NCBI RefSeq assembly: GCF_016920785.2
Contig: NW_024609846.1
Span: 120,617,473 to 120,681,472 of the forward strand
Source: Ixodes scapularis
Taxonomy: Eukaryota; Arthropoda; Arachnida; Ixodida; Ixodidae
DNA length: 64,000 bases
Direction: 5' to 3'
In this document: positions 32,227 through 43,289 of the stretch, piece by piece
Position numbering within the stretch: the first letter of the stretch is position 1
Layout of the letters: each line of letters opens with the position of its first letter
The notes under the pieces: model-generated
The model's database searches: none
Told to the model about the DNA's origin: nothing
Seen by the model: the letters and a program-made list of their open reading frames with translations, nothing else
Made by a program: the position numbers and the translations under genes

Positions 32227-33043
32227 GGAGAAACCAAACAGCAATTCTTAGAGGATACGCAGATAAAACTGCTTTAAAATGTTACCATGCATTCTGTATC
32301 CTAAAAACCAAGGAAAAAGCTAGTGCGTTAGTGCTTCGTCAATGCACCTAACTGATAGTTTTATTTTCAAAACGAATAGCCACAAAGATGGTATTAATAA
32401 TGTTTGTTTCAATAAACCTTCATTTGAGAGAGCACTTTGTCTTGTCTGCTTCCTTGTCCCTGTTTATTCGGCGCTTTTCGTTTAGCACGTGTGACTATTT
32501 GTACTGAAGTAACGTACGAAAACACGCTCCCCTCTTACGCAGACAACTGAAATGCTCTCTACTTCATATATCCTCAGTGGTTCCAAAACGCTATGGAAGT
32601 TTCGTCCGGTGCGTTGCTTCGTTTAATACGAAACGTCTATGCGAACTCTATGGTGCGCGCTTGCACCCCAATCATTCAGTCCACGCTCCGAACTGACACC
32701 TTAGCGGCTCCGACGTCACACCTCAGCTGTACCGCTGTGTTTCACTGTAGTTTCATCTTACAAATTGCATACATGTTTTTTGTTGTTTTTTTTTGTTTGT
32801 TTTTTTGTCGGCGCGCGTTGAGCTTTGTTGTCAAGAACGCGACCGCTAAATGCGCCTGATAACACTGACATCTGTCTCGGCTCACCGCCGTTCGTGTGAA
32901 TGTTGGAGTCGGGGAGGGACTCCCTGGCAGATCGCCTCGAGACGCGGCTGCCGATGGTGAAAAGGTAGGGCGGCGGACAACGGATGCGAGGAGTGTCATG
33001 AAACGGGCGCCCCACTGCGACGAGACGCCGAAACACACTTCTC
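32227..33043. other. No recognisable gene
   Basis: Short frames without motifs and a T-rich tract at about 32773-32804. Nothing else is supported. Confidence 0.35.
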
Positions 33044-33230
33044 CCGAGCGATGGAATGTCCGCTCGTGCAGCTCGCGTTTCTCGGGCTACCGCTTCTTTT
33101 TCCGTCGGGTTTGAAAACCATGTTTCGGGTCCCCGCCGCTGCAAAAGCTGTGCGCTGAATACCAGATTCCCAGAGAAATGCGCTCTGCTACCAGATCCTC
33201 GCGCTCCAAATCTGCGACCGGCCACTCCAT
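33044..33230. repeat. Inverted-repeat segment, left copy (partner 36220-36400)
   Basis: The reverse complement of about 33044-33230 aligns to about 36220-36400 at roughly 80 percent. Shared blocks are GCACAGCTTTTGCAGCGGCG, CGAAACATGGTTTTCAAACC and GAGCGGACATT. The two may be terminal repeats of one old element or independent inverted insertions. Confidence 0.65.
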
Positions 33231-33694
33231 GGCTCCATCGTCAAACTGCCTGGCTTTGTGAGCATAGAGGATGCTACGGCAGTGCTCGCAAAGGCATGAG
33301 CACGAGCGCGTGGCTTTGGAAAGTGCCTGCTATGCACGAGTTCTCGTACAAAAGAATTCTGCTGAGCTAGGCTCACGCGCCTGTGTCTTTGTTTACTGCA
33401 GACATTTGTGAGATATAGACGTTTTACAGCAGTCGTTCATGGGCGCCGCCATAACTGACCTTCAGTTTTTGTTTCCGCTTATTCATTTTCTTCACTTCGT
33501 CATTACCATAGCAGTCCAGCTTTTGCCTTCTTAGATTCCATTGTGTCCTTTTTCCCAGAATTGGCCTTTCTGGAGGCTCGTCAACACCCGTTCCAGTGGC
33601 TCGGTATCTCCGTAAGACAAGAGAAGGTCAGCAATGGCGGCTGTATTCTGGCGCGTGTGTAAAGCGTCTATAGACATATAGTTCCGCCGATCAC

Positions 33695-33974
33695 AGGGGC
33701 CCTATGTTGCGCTTTTTGGACTCCCGAGGTGACTAGGTAGAAGTAAGTGACGACAACAATGCAGCAAACGCAGATTGGATGTTGATTAGTGAGAGTTGCT
33801 GATGACGAATTTCCGCAGAAGAAAACAAAGAAAAAGTGAGCTTCGTTTTCTTCTGCGGAAATTCGTCATCAGCGACTCTCACCAATCAATATTCATCCTG
33901 CGTTTGCTGCATTGTTGACGTCACTTCCTTGTCCCTAGTCGCCGTGGGAGTCCAAAAAGCGCAACATGGCCCCT
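33695..33974. mobile_element. Foldback MITE, about 130-bp arms
   Basis: Left arm AGGGGCCCTATGTTGCGC (33695) and right arm (complement AGGGGCCATGTTGCGC, ending 33974) are inverted copies with a spacer of about 16 bp near 33825-33840. The inner arms, containing GACGAATTTCCGCAGAAG, are almost perfect. ATCAC occurs close to both outer ends (33690-33694 and 33976-33980), a possible 5-bp duplication with one extra base on the right. Confidence 0.7.
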
Positions 33975-34223
33975 AATCACATCCCTCCCCGGAAATAAAG
34001 TCGCATGATCCTGCGAAAGTAATGCCAAGCTCCCCGTATGGTCGCCATTGTGGTCCGTTAAATGAGCAATTTCTCCTTGCCCCCTCTGTCCTTGGTGAGC
34101 CGATCTAAATTCGCTGGTGACGGGTAGCTTTATGGAAACATTTCTTGTATACCGAGATTTTGCTATCCACACACCGACAAAACAAGCGTAAACAAGCGTA
34201 CAAGCGTGCCCACACCACAAGTG

Positions 34224-34300
34224 GTGTGGGCAACACCACATGCTGCATCGGTGCTTGGAGGCACTGCACCACATGCTGCATCGGTGCTTGGAGGCACTGA
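34224..34300. repeat. Two tandem copies of a 33-bp unit
   Basis: ACCACATGCTGCATCGGTGC plus TTGGAGGCACTG occurs twice in a row near 34233 and 34268. Immediately upstream, CCACACCACAAGTGGTGTGG (34209-34228) is a near-perfect 20-bp palindrome. Confidence 0.7.
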
Positions 34301-36219
34301 AGAATAAGTTTACCGTTTTAAAAAAAACGCAAGAGGAACAATATAGTTTTAAGAGATCCGTGCAGATGGGCATAATTGGTAAGTTGATACACAGTGCCAA
34401 AGACGATTATATTGGCTAGGAACGCTTCCAGTATATGATTATGCTCCATGGTGATCTTTTAGAACGACCCTCTGGGAGCTTCGAAGATTTGAATGGACCG
34501 AAATCGCGATTTCCATGGCAACGTAGGCAGATTAGCCAATCGCCTTGCGAGGTTTTGGTCGTCTGTATGTTAGTATATGTTTATGTCCGGCTAGCAGGTA
34601 GAAAAGGCAATGGCGCTACTTTCCCAGGATCCAGTGGCTTTACCCGGGAACAGCGGGGATGTCTCAGTTTGTCATCTGCCATGAGCAATAGTTTTTACGT
34701 TGTGAAATAGGAATCTGGTGAACGGTCGCTATCATCAATTCCTTAGCCACGAAGCACAGAGACCACTTGGACGCGGATCTGGTTGCTGCGCATGTGCAGT
34801 GCCCACAAGTTGTGTGGGCAAATGCAGACTTGTATAATATTTATTTCAAGTATAGGTAGTCCTTGTTTGTCAACAGTGTGTTGGTCTATAAGTTTTAGGT
34901 GATGCACTTCACTTTATATCTCCAATTTAATTAGATTTCTGCTCTTTTTTTTTTTTCAGTAGGGCAACCTCCGCAAACTTACTTATGCGCCGAGAGACTG
35001 AGGGAGAGGAGGAGAGAGGAACGCACGGGGACGTCAGACGCAGAGCTCCTGTTGGAATGGTTAGTGGAGACCTAAAGCATAGCCTCCTCTATACTCACAA
35101 AGCCTGGCCGTTCGACGACGAAGCTATAGACCTTTCCAGCGGCAGTCTCGAACGAAGCGATTTACAGCGCGCGTCCCTGGTTTTGAGAGTATACGTCAGT
35201 GTTGCCCGACTGCGCTGAGCTGTGGAGTTTCTCGTCAGTGAGCTGTGGCAGCCTGCGTAGGCGCAATTCCGGACGCCGGTAGCGGCTGAATTGCCGCGTT
35301 TTCTTTTTTATCTTCTGTTCTGTGGCGAGCATAATTTATAGAGGTCTTTAAGAAAGCAGTGCTCTATTTTCGGGAACGAAAACAAAGAAATGAAAGCTAT
35401 TTTGGTGAGTCCGTGCGCCGCAGAACAAATGCAACTGGAATGTTTGTTTCATTTTATGTTCATTGTTTTACGGCCGTACACTCAACCGTGTCAATCTATA
35501 AAGGTCAAAATATTTGACCACACAGGATATCCGTACTGCATGGATATTCCCCGCCCACAACATAAAATTCAATGAGTCTCATCAATCGAACAAAATATAT
35601 ATTGTACGTACCCCACGGTGCCGCGTTATCCGAACAGGATTTGAGAAAGGTCTCAAATAACACAGCATATCCAATATACAGTGTCGACAATAGTCACTTC
35701 ACGACGATCGGACGGAATCCGGCGTATTTTGGGGATCATGTAGAAGAAAGCTCCTTTTTTGCACAGCTTCATAGCAAATGAACGAACGTGCTTATTCTGT
35801 CACCACACCCCGGACCCGACCCTATCAGCTGGTTTTTGCGAAGACCCGGAGCACAGCCTGGAAGGCTTTTTGGAGATTATCTCGACGGAAATAATCCTCC
35901 AAGCACGTCGAACTGCCTGCGTCGCGGGCTGCTTGACGTTCGCTCTTTTCGTTCGTTTCCTGCGAAGGCCGAACGGGCTACGAGCCCTGGTATTCCCTGG
36001 TTCTCACAGTGGAAGATAACATACAAAAGGTAAGCATCCTAAACAGGCGAACAAAAAATAAAAACTTCGAAGAAAAGCCGCTGAACTCCCAATACAAAAT
36101 GCAGGTGGGGAGTCACGCTGACCGGGTTCCACAGCTCAGGCGGGTGCCAGAAATTGCTGGCTGATAGGGGTCGCTCGATTCGCAAAATGGTGGCGGCCAG
36201 AGCGCTCTTTTTGCAAAGG
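34301..36219. other. No recognisable gene
   Basis: Several frames of 60-90 codons lack any motif (for example 34435-34710 plus and 35759-36019 plus). A poly-T tract lies at 34947-34957. No repeat partner except the inverted segment that begins at 36220. Confidence 0.35.
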
Positions 36220-36400
36220 TCTATAGAGTGCCCGATCGCAGATATGGTGCGCGAGAATCTGGTAGCACAGATTATTTCTCGGGGAACCTGGACGTTAGCG
36301 CACAGCTTTTGCAGCGGCGAGGATCCGAAACATGGTTTTCAAACCCGCCGAGAAAAGAAGCGGTATAGCGCGAGGAACGCGAGGAGCATGAGCGGACATT
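36220..36400. repeat. Inverted-repeat segment, right copy (partner 33044-33230)
   Basis: See the left copy. The outer side of this segment is followed within 15 bp by SINE copy 3, so the SINE may have inserted at its edge. Confidence 0.65.
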
Positions 36401-36411
36401 TTATCGTGTGT

Positions 36412-36650
36412 GTTTATACAGCCTAGAACTTGGTCTGCCTCACAGGGGCGACGAGTCTCCCAGCTGTAGATGAGAAATTTAGCCAGTGCGGTACCAGCCG
36501 CTAGCCATGGGGTCTTTAACGTGCATCACGCAGTAGTGATACACGACCGCACGCCGGTACGATGCTCATCCTGATCGAAACGGGCAGGGGTGGGGCTCGA
36601 ACCCAGGATCCCTGGGTTCTGCAGCGCGAGTGCGTCGTCTACACCGCCGC
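36412..36650 (-). mobile_element. tRNA-derived SINE copy 3
   Basis: Same orientation and body as copies 1 and 2. The minus strand carries a B box GGTTCGAGCCC near 36595-36605; the A-box side (36630-36650) is more diverged. The 3' end near 36412 reads TTTATACAGCCTAGAACTTG on the plus strand, a segment also present (inverted) in copy 4. Confidence 0.75.
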
Positions 36651-37325
36651 GTTGAGAGCTTCCTTTTCTTCTTTGTTCTTTTTTTTTTATACTTCCATTT
36701 GTATATTAGCAAACAGAGATGATGAAGATGAAGTGTAATACAGCACAGAGTCGAGAGTTTCTTGGCGCATTGCTTTTGGCGCCCAATGGTGTTTCTTTGG
36801 CACGTTTCTAAAAATATAAGGCTAGTATTTAAAGGGGTTATGACACGCCAAAAATAAAATATGGGATAACTATACCGCTGGGACCCATTGTATGTTCATA
36901 TAATCCTGCTAAATTTGTTTTGAAAATGGCGCGATAGTTTCGTGGATAAATCGATTTATATGCGGGTCCCTCGGATCCGCCCCATTCGAAAAGGCCTCCG
37001 TGGATGGGAGGCTGGTGACGTAGCCAGCCTCCCGCGCGGCGTCCCCTTGCACGCACTCATAGACTTGGCTCTCTTGGCTTATCTAGGGTGCCTACATGTC
37101 TGTCTGTCTCAGGGTGAAGACATCCATTGTTGCCCTGAATGTGCCAGCGCGTGACGGGCTCGCGCACTCGGTGCGTGGCTTGGGCGGTAAAATGGCGTCT
37201 ATACCTTAGCCAAAGCTACGAGCTCGAGCTGCGAGTGACACCAGATTGCGCGCATTTCAAAATACATAAAAAACGATTGGGCAGAAAAATGGCTGAGATG
37301 TCACCACTCAAGCAAAAGCGCGCGT
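36651..37325. repeat. Unassigned stretch with an AAAGGG-type repeat start
   Basis: At 36832-36850, AAAGGGGTTATGACACGCC resembles the starts at about 13141, 38204 and 63548. The rest shows no recognisable gene. Confidence 0.35.
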
Positions 37326-37547
37326 GTGTATGAAGGCACTCTAGGCTTATCGAGCTTCAGCTTCCTCGTTTACCTTCCGCGTTTGGAGCATGCGGTCGCG
37401 GACGATTACGTCTACGGCATCGCTCGCCTTGTCAAAGTGTTCGACATTGATCGCAGCAGAGATGAGAATGATTGCTATCAAGAGATTTTGGAAGCTGTTC
37501 ATTTTGACTGCGACCCGCTGGCGACCAGCTCCAGCGACGGCGAGTAA
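37326..37547 (+). other. Short acidic open frame, possible gene remnant
   Basis: A 73-codon frame ends in an acidic, Asp/Glu-rich tail (DRSRDENDCYQEILEAVHFD...SSSDGE), unusual for a random frame. I do not recognise the family. It lies downstream of an AAAGGG-type repeat and has no partner exon that I can see. It may be part of a repeat-borne protein. Confidence 0.2.
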
Positions 37548-38201
37548 CGGACGAACTCGCCGTGGTCACCGTTGTCCGGGAATATCTCGCAGGCGTATGC
37601 AAGAGGGAAGGTCAACGGACCGGGGGCGAGAGCGAGAATAGCGTTCGCGGGTTGCCGAGTTGCGTGAGCGGTTTTTCGTCGTACCGCGGCGAGGAGAGCT
37701 TGGGCGATCATGGGGGCGCCTACAGTGAGAGAGCGGTCATGATCACGTGGTTTAGAAACACCATGGTGGATGGATGGATAGATGGATGGTCTGATGGATG
37801 GCAGAGCCGTATAAGTAGAGAGTTTGGCCATTCGTTGGGAGGCGCCATTGGCCGAGAGCGGGTTGGGCCATAGAGTTATTACAATAAACGCTAGAGGCTC
37901 AGCTGGCGCTAGTGTCTATTCGACTTCCGGTTGCAAATTGAAGCAGACAGCATGCAGTCTAGATTTCCAGCCTCCCTGTGTATTCCTATGGGAAAACGCG
38001 CGTGAATTTTGTCTCGTCGCCGGAAAATAACATTAATAACTTTTGTTATTTTGGTTGTACCGGGTAGTATGTACCTTTATTAATATTGTGAAAGTGTAAT
38101 TGTTTTAGTTACAGCATTTTTCCTTTACCACTGAACGATGCTTAATAGTTTTGTAATTAGTAGCCGCATACTGCCGCCGCGTAGCAGGCGGGGTGGTGGG
38201 T
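37548..38201. other. Unassigned, with a short GGAT-rich microsatellite
   Basis: GGATGGATGGATAGATGGATGG-like sequence occupies 37766-37803 (imperfect tetranucleotide repeat). The frames crossing it are artefacts. No other feature. Confidence 0.4.
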
Positions 38202-38420
38202 TGAAGGGACACTGACACCCCCCAAATTTTTTTTTTAATTTTTTGCTAGGCGCTTTATTATGGTGTCAGAGGACTACCCAATTAATATTTTGCAACAGGG
38301 TAGCCTATTTTTTTTAATAAAGCCAAAAGACGCAACTGCTCGAAACCGAAACCGAAACTCGCGCACGGAGGTCGGAGAAGTGGAGAGAAGAGAGTGAGGG
38401 GCGAAAGTCACGTGGTTACA
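38202..38420. repeat. AAGGGACACTGACACC dispersed repeat copy
   Basis: AAGGGACACTGACACCCCCC at 38203 matches AAAGGGGCACTGACACCCCA at 13141. Both are followed by T-rich sequence and later by a purine-rich GGAGAGAAGAGAG-type segment (inverted relative to the TTCTCTCCC segment at 13274). Confidence 0.5.
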
Positions 38421-38619
38421 CCCGACCGTGCGTTTTTTTGTTGTTTTTTTTTCTCCTTTTTGTAGCAGACGACATGCGGCGTAGTGGGAACTGTTTGCCG
38501 CGCGATTCTTTTGCAGTTATGTTTGTTCCGCTCGCTGTTCTGTACTCCAAGATGAGTTGTTTTGTACATTGAGGATTTGGAGATGAGTAGTGAGTCCCCG
38601 TGGTGAATTTCCATGATCG

Positions 38620-38880
38620 GCTCCGAAAAGAATACACCCAAGAAGTTGCGTGAAGAGCTGGCTCACATGTCCTGCGTCCGAAAAAAAGTGGCATTGTGCG
38701 ACAGAGTTTCCGAAAGATCAACGGGATCGGGACCAATGGCTGGCTGCAATTCCTGTAGAACATATACGGGCACCTCGGGAAGCGGACGCTACCCGATTTA
38801 TATGCTCCTTGCATTTTGTGGAAAGCGATTACATTGAGTTCGCAGGTGTCAAAAAGGAGATCCCATACCATTTAATTCAG
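38620..38880 (+). pseudogene. THAP-type DNA-binding domain fragment
   Basis: The plus frame from 38650 contains FPKDQRDRDQWLAAIP and then FICSLHFVESDYIEF. These are the central F-P-K-D, the invariant Trp and the C-S-x-H-F zinc-binding block of a THAP finger, in the right order and spacing. The N-terminal Cys pair is not clean (TCPASEKKWHC), and the frame has a GTG rather than ATG at its start. THAP fingers occur in P-element transposases and in many arthropod nuclear proteins; no transposase follows. A decayed gene or a lone exon are both possible. Confidence 0.6.
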
Positions 38881-38986
38881 CGGCGTGTCGTCCACAACAT
38901 TTGTTTGTTATTTATTTGTTTGCTTCTTCAGTGATAATTTTAAAAAAAAGTAAACATCAAGAAATTTTTGAAAAAAAAAAAAAAAT

Positions 38987-39056
38987 TCTTTGGGGATCGA
39001 ACCAGGTCCTTGCGCATGTGAAGCGAAGGTCTTTCCCACTGAGCTACTGGGGCATC
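38987..39056 (-). tRNA. tRNA-Val(CAC)-like sequence, probably SINE head or pseudogene
   Basis: On the minus strand, A box TAGCTCAGTGG (39046-39036) and B box GGTTCGATCCC (39003-38993) are correctly spaced. The anticodon loop TTCACAT would give CAC (Val). A T14 run follows directly (38985 down), a strong Pol III terminator. The T stem and acceptor stem pair poorly, so this is unlikely to be a working tRNA. Confidence 0.55.
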
Positions 39057-39705
39057 TTTTCGCCGTGTGATTTTCTTCCCTAGTAACAATGCAGCCGGTA
39101 AATTGTAAGTTGGAAAGTTTGCTGCCGATTTTAATCCAGCAAAAGCACTCCCGGGTCGAAATCGGGAAGCACCACGCATTGGCGACATAGTAAAGAAATC
39201 GTACGCGTGCATTTTCAACTCGAAGTAGACCCGTCGTGCTTGACGTTTGCGCGAGCGATGACTTCAGCCAGGAGAAGGGAGCGACGGCTCGGCGACGTCT
39301 TCGTGCAAATCGGCTTGGTGGTCGGGCGTGACGTACGGGATGAATACCAATTCTTTTGATCAGTTCCAAATTTCTCTTTTTAAAGGCAGACAGAATTCGC
39401 CGGTACCGCGAACGACAGTTCTGAAGTAGAGGACCCACGCCCGTCGTCCGCTGCCATCGCCGTCCCTGCGAGTCGCACGATACGCGTAACGACACACGCA
39501 CAAAATGCTTCCGGTTCTCTGCGCAACTTTTTTTTCAATCAACGTATTTGCAGCTTTTTAGAAGCCACAAAAAATGGGCTTCATGTTTTTTTTTTTTTTT
39601 TTCTATTTTTAATATTGAGTGTCTGCCTTCAGTGACCAACGACCTGCTCCTTGCACTGACGTCACGTCGCACACTTTTGAACACCAAGTAAAAGGAGGAG
39701 AGGGA
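39057..39705. other. No recognisable feature
   Basis: A poly-T tract at about 39586-39602 and short frames without motifs. Confidence 0.35.
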
Positions 39706-39910
39706 AGCTGCTTTTGTAAGAATTTGGAGTGACAGGTTTATCTTGTAGGGACAGAACGAGCGGGTTGGTATGGATAGTAAACTTGAGGAAGAAAACTTCT
39801 ATAATCTTCTGGGGGGAGAATAGCGACGCCTGTACAAATCCGGAAGGCAGAAAGGAGGGTCCTGATAAGAGGGGAGCTTCTTCTTCCCCTCTTCTCTGGA
39901 GGGCAACGGA
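39706..39910. repeat. Dispersed repeat, copy A (partner 63830-63960)
   Basis: CTGCTTTTGTAAGAATTTGGAGTGAC and CTTCTATAATCTTCTGG followed by GAGAATAGCGAC match CTGCTTTTGTACGAATGTTG and CTTCTATAATCTTGTAGG with GACAATAGCGAC at 63830, same orientation. Both end near CTTCCCCTCTTCTCT. Confidence 0.7.
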
Positions 39911-40682
39911 AATGACGTTATGTGCAAGGAGCGTGACCACGGAAAAGAGAGTGAGCGAGACTCGAATCGGCCAGTTCTTGATCGGCGGTTCGGCACATGC
40001 CGAAATCTTAAAGAAAAGTTTGGCAAAGATTCAGCGAAAATTTGGAAAATGTCTGCGCACGCGCACGAACGCGACGGGGCCATGAATTGCAAGTGGACGC
40101 CGAGCAGTCGTGCGGCTACCATCGTACAGTTTAGTACAACCAGCGGTTACGGCGAGGTGCGGAGTAGGCGACACGGTAGCTGTACGTTTGTGAGCCTTTA
40201 CGAGTGTGGTTCTCTTCGATATTTTCTGCCTTAAGAACAGAAGATCGACCAGTAATTTACGCAGTCCACTGCGCAAGTGACAAATGATACGGTACATTCT
40301 GGATAACGTGATTTTAATTTGACCTTTCCATTGATGCAACGAGGTAGTTGAAACATTGACTGACAACTGACAATTACGTCCAGTGTGCACAGCCCACTGC
40401 TGTAAAACGGGTAGAGTCCCGAGAGCTGGCCAGGATGTATGGGATGCAGGTGGCATCCTCGTCATAATGTGATACAGATTTCCCCCCTTCTTTTCTTTCC
40501 TTTTTAAGTACTTTCTGTAGTGTGTATATTCTGTACAGATATGTGTCTGTTTTGTTTTTCTCACATGTGGTGGCGGGCTGGCAGACACTCTGCGTAAGGG
40601 TTTTCACCTATCTGCCTAGCCCCGCACACCACCACACGGGCCCCTTCCATTATGTGCACATAAAATAATAATAATAATAATA

Positions 40683-40717
<35 letters not shown>

Positions 40718-41245
40718 AACAATCCTGGTTTCGGCTGATAAGTAGTTTGTGCCAAAACAGAATAATATTGCTTTTAAGTTCGCGTTATTTCGCGATTTTG
40801 ATGTATCTGCTCAAAACTAAACACAGAACTATCATGCTCGACGTTGAACATCCGACATTCTTAACTCTCCCCATCTTACTGAACGTCCGTGTGTGTCCTA
40901 ACACCAGAAACCGGAATTTTAAAGGTTAAAAACGGCATGTTGCGAATATGTACATTTGCTCTTTGTGTACTTTTTGGCCCATAATTTATGTCATGCTAAA
41001 AACGCGTACACTAACTTGTTTTCACGCGTTTTATCACTGTTTTTCTTAAACAACTTTTTCCTGGACAGTTTGTATTCGTCTGCTTGAGATCTGCGGCACA
41101 TTTTTGGCGTATTTTTCCTTTTTTCTTTGCGTAGGGACAAGTGCGGGGACTTTTTCTGTCTGATGTAGGGACATGTAGGAATTATTGAAATTTTCGCAAA
41201 AAAAAAAAAAAAAATTGGCATCACTGACCGACGTGCGGTCGTTTA
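39911..41245. other. No recognisable gene; trinucleotide microsatellite inside
   Basis: The frames (for example 40031-40588 minus) show no motif. An AAT/ATT microsatellite lies at 40664-40717. Confidence 0.4.
40664..40717. repeat. (AAT)n-(ATT)n microsatellite, self-complementary
   Basis: About seven AAT units are followed directly by about eleven ATT units, so the tract can fold on itself. Confidence 0.95.
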
Positions 41246-41375
41246 TCACTACTGCTTGATGCACGTAAAAGACGCCAGACTAGGGGTTGTACTTGTACTG
41301 CACTGGCTAAATTTTTTCATCTACAGCTGTGAGACTCATCGCCCGTTGAGGCAGACCAAGTTCTAGGCTGTAAAA
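41246..41375 (+). mobile_element. tRNA-derived SINE copy 4, 3' part only
   Basis: Inverted relative to the other copies: CACTGGCTAAATTTTTTCATCTACAGCTGTGAGACTC and GGCAGACCAAGTTCTAGGCTG are the complement of blocks at 36420-36500. The tRNA-like head is missing, as for a 5'-truncated insertion. Confidence 0.7.
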
Positions 41376-41974
41376 CATACATGCAAACCATCTTTTTAAG
41401 GCTATTTAATGTGGTTTCCCGCTTTTACGCTTCCTCCTTCGTATTGTTTAATAGCGAGTAGGGGTGTCGCGAACTTTTGTCGAACCAGATTTTTTGGTCG
41501 AACTTTCAGGGTTCGACTGGGTCGAACCGGTTTGACGAACCTTCGACCTTTTCACCAGATTCGACCGGTTCGACTTTCTGGACAGTGTGGCCAGCTGAAG
41601 TAAAAAAAGTCCGGCTCCTCGCGGAGCATTACTAATTTTCCCTTTTACGAGAAGAATTAAGGTATATGTAGGTGCATTTTAGATTAGATATATGTTATCT
41701 AATTAAGACTTATACGTTTCAAACGCCAAAAGGATCGCTTGTTCCTCCGTCAACCAAATCTTGTAAGAACTACTTCGCCTGGCGTATGAACAATGCGCAA
41801 AACGTCCTTTTTTCTTGAGGTGAAAACGAGTACAGGTTTGGAGAATTTTTTTTTTTTTTATGCAAAGGGTTATTTTATTTTACGAACAGCTGCAATTAAA
41901 ATAAACTAATTCCAATCACTGAAGAAGTTAACTTAATTTTTAGTACTGTATACGCCTCGCAAGTGGGCTCATTT

Positions 41975-43215
41975 GCGTCTTCTGCGCATGAGAAAGGAAG
42001 TAGCGGTGACGTCAGAACGCCGAGTCCTGATTGGCTGATCGCGACCCCCCTATCTCAGCGTCGTCTGCTCCTTTGCAACGTCGTCTGCTCGCAACATCGT
42101 CTGCGTCTGTCTTACCTTTCCTGCGACTTTCGGAAGTGCAGGTCTTTACGAGCGAGTTCGACTTCGCCTTTCGGAGAGGGCAGACGAAATAACTCGAGCA
42201 GTACGTTGTTTTTGTCTAACAACTAACAGACGCGCATCAAGGAGGGAAGTCAAAGGACTCACTGGCGAGGTGTCCCGAGGCGCCGAGGTTTGCTTGCTAA
42301 GAACCGAGAGTGAGCGTGTTAGTGTCCGCAAGTTCCCTCCCAAATACTTTTTCCCTCCTTTCGTGTGCGGCGAGACACCTTATTCTTTAACGGCGTCGGC
42401 GGGTTGGCGCAGTTAACGTCGTCTGCTTTACGTAGCGATGGCTGCTTTACCTTTCCTGCGTCTGTCGGAGATTCACCGCTTTTTCACCGGCGAGAGTCAC
42501 CGTTGCCTCGGGAAACAAGGAGATAACAAGAGGAAGAAATTGACGTCTTAATCTAAAATTGAGGTCAGCGATCAAGGTATAATACGGGAAGGGTTCACAA
42601 GGGTCGCGCGGGCATATTCCATTCAGCACGCCAGCCGGTCGTGGGCAGACGGTCGCCGAGTCGCGGAGTGCCTGCTAGGCCTAACTGCCGTACTCCCTTG
42701 GTCGTGTTCGGTGGAGTCGTGGCCGTTGGAGCTTTTCCTGGGTGTTTGTGGATCCAGCGTTCTTGTTCGTCGTGGTCTGTTTCAAGTACTTTTTACTTTT
42801 TTCTTGCTGCTTGAAGTCGGGACGCGTGAGAAGCGCACGTAGAAAAATAAACGTCAGTGGGTCGTCGCGACCGCGGCGCTGTCGGCCATGCTGATTTGAT
42901 CGTAAGAAGTGCGTAAGACAGCTTCGGAGCTGTCGTAGGATTTCGTCGTAACGTGCGCAAAACTTACGAAAATTTCGTTTCGTGAATACGAATTTGTTCT
43001 TAAGTTTTGTCTTACGCACATTTTTGGCGTAAGATCGTTCCGTGGCCTCTGCACTTCCGAAAGTCGCAGGAAAAGTAAGACAGACGCAGACGACGTTGCG
43101 AGCAGACGACGTTGCAAAGGAGCAGACGACGCTCAGGTAGGGGGTCGCGATCAGCCAATCAGGGCTCGGCGTTCTGACGTCACCGCTACCCCCTGCGCAA
43201 GAAGCAGACGAACTT
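41975..43215. repeat. Inverted pair inside the hAT element (arms about 170 bp)
   Basis: The arm 41975-42145 and the complement of 43045-43215 share GCGGTGACGTCAGAACGCCG, TGATTGGCTGATCGCGACCC and CAGACGACG-rich direct repeats in the same order. Probably the terminal repeats of a DNA element nested in the larger one. No target duplication was resolved. Confidence 0.7.
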
Positions 43216-43289
43216 GCCCTCCGCATTACCTGAATTAGCCAATCAGCGCTGCACTTCCAAAACCGACGCGCCCCATCGTGGCGAAATAC

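Noticed and set aside
40031..40588. Minus-strand 185-codon frame
   Set aside because: No motif; composition looks random, and no neighbouring exon or transposon domain supports it.
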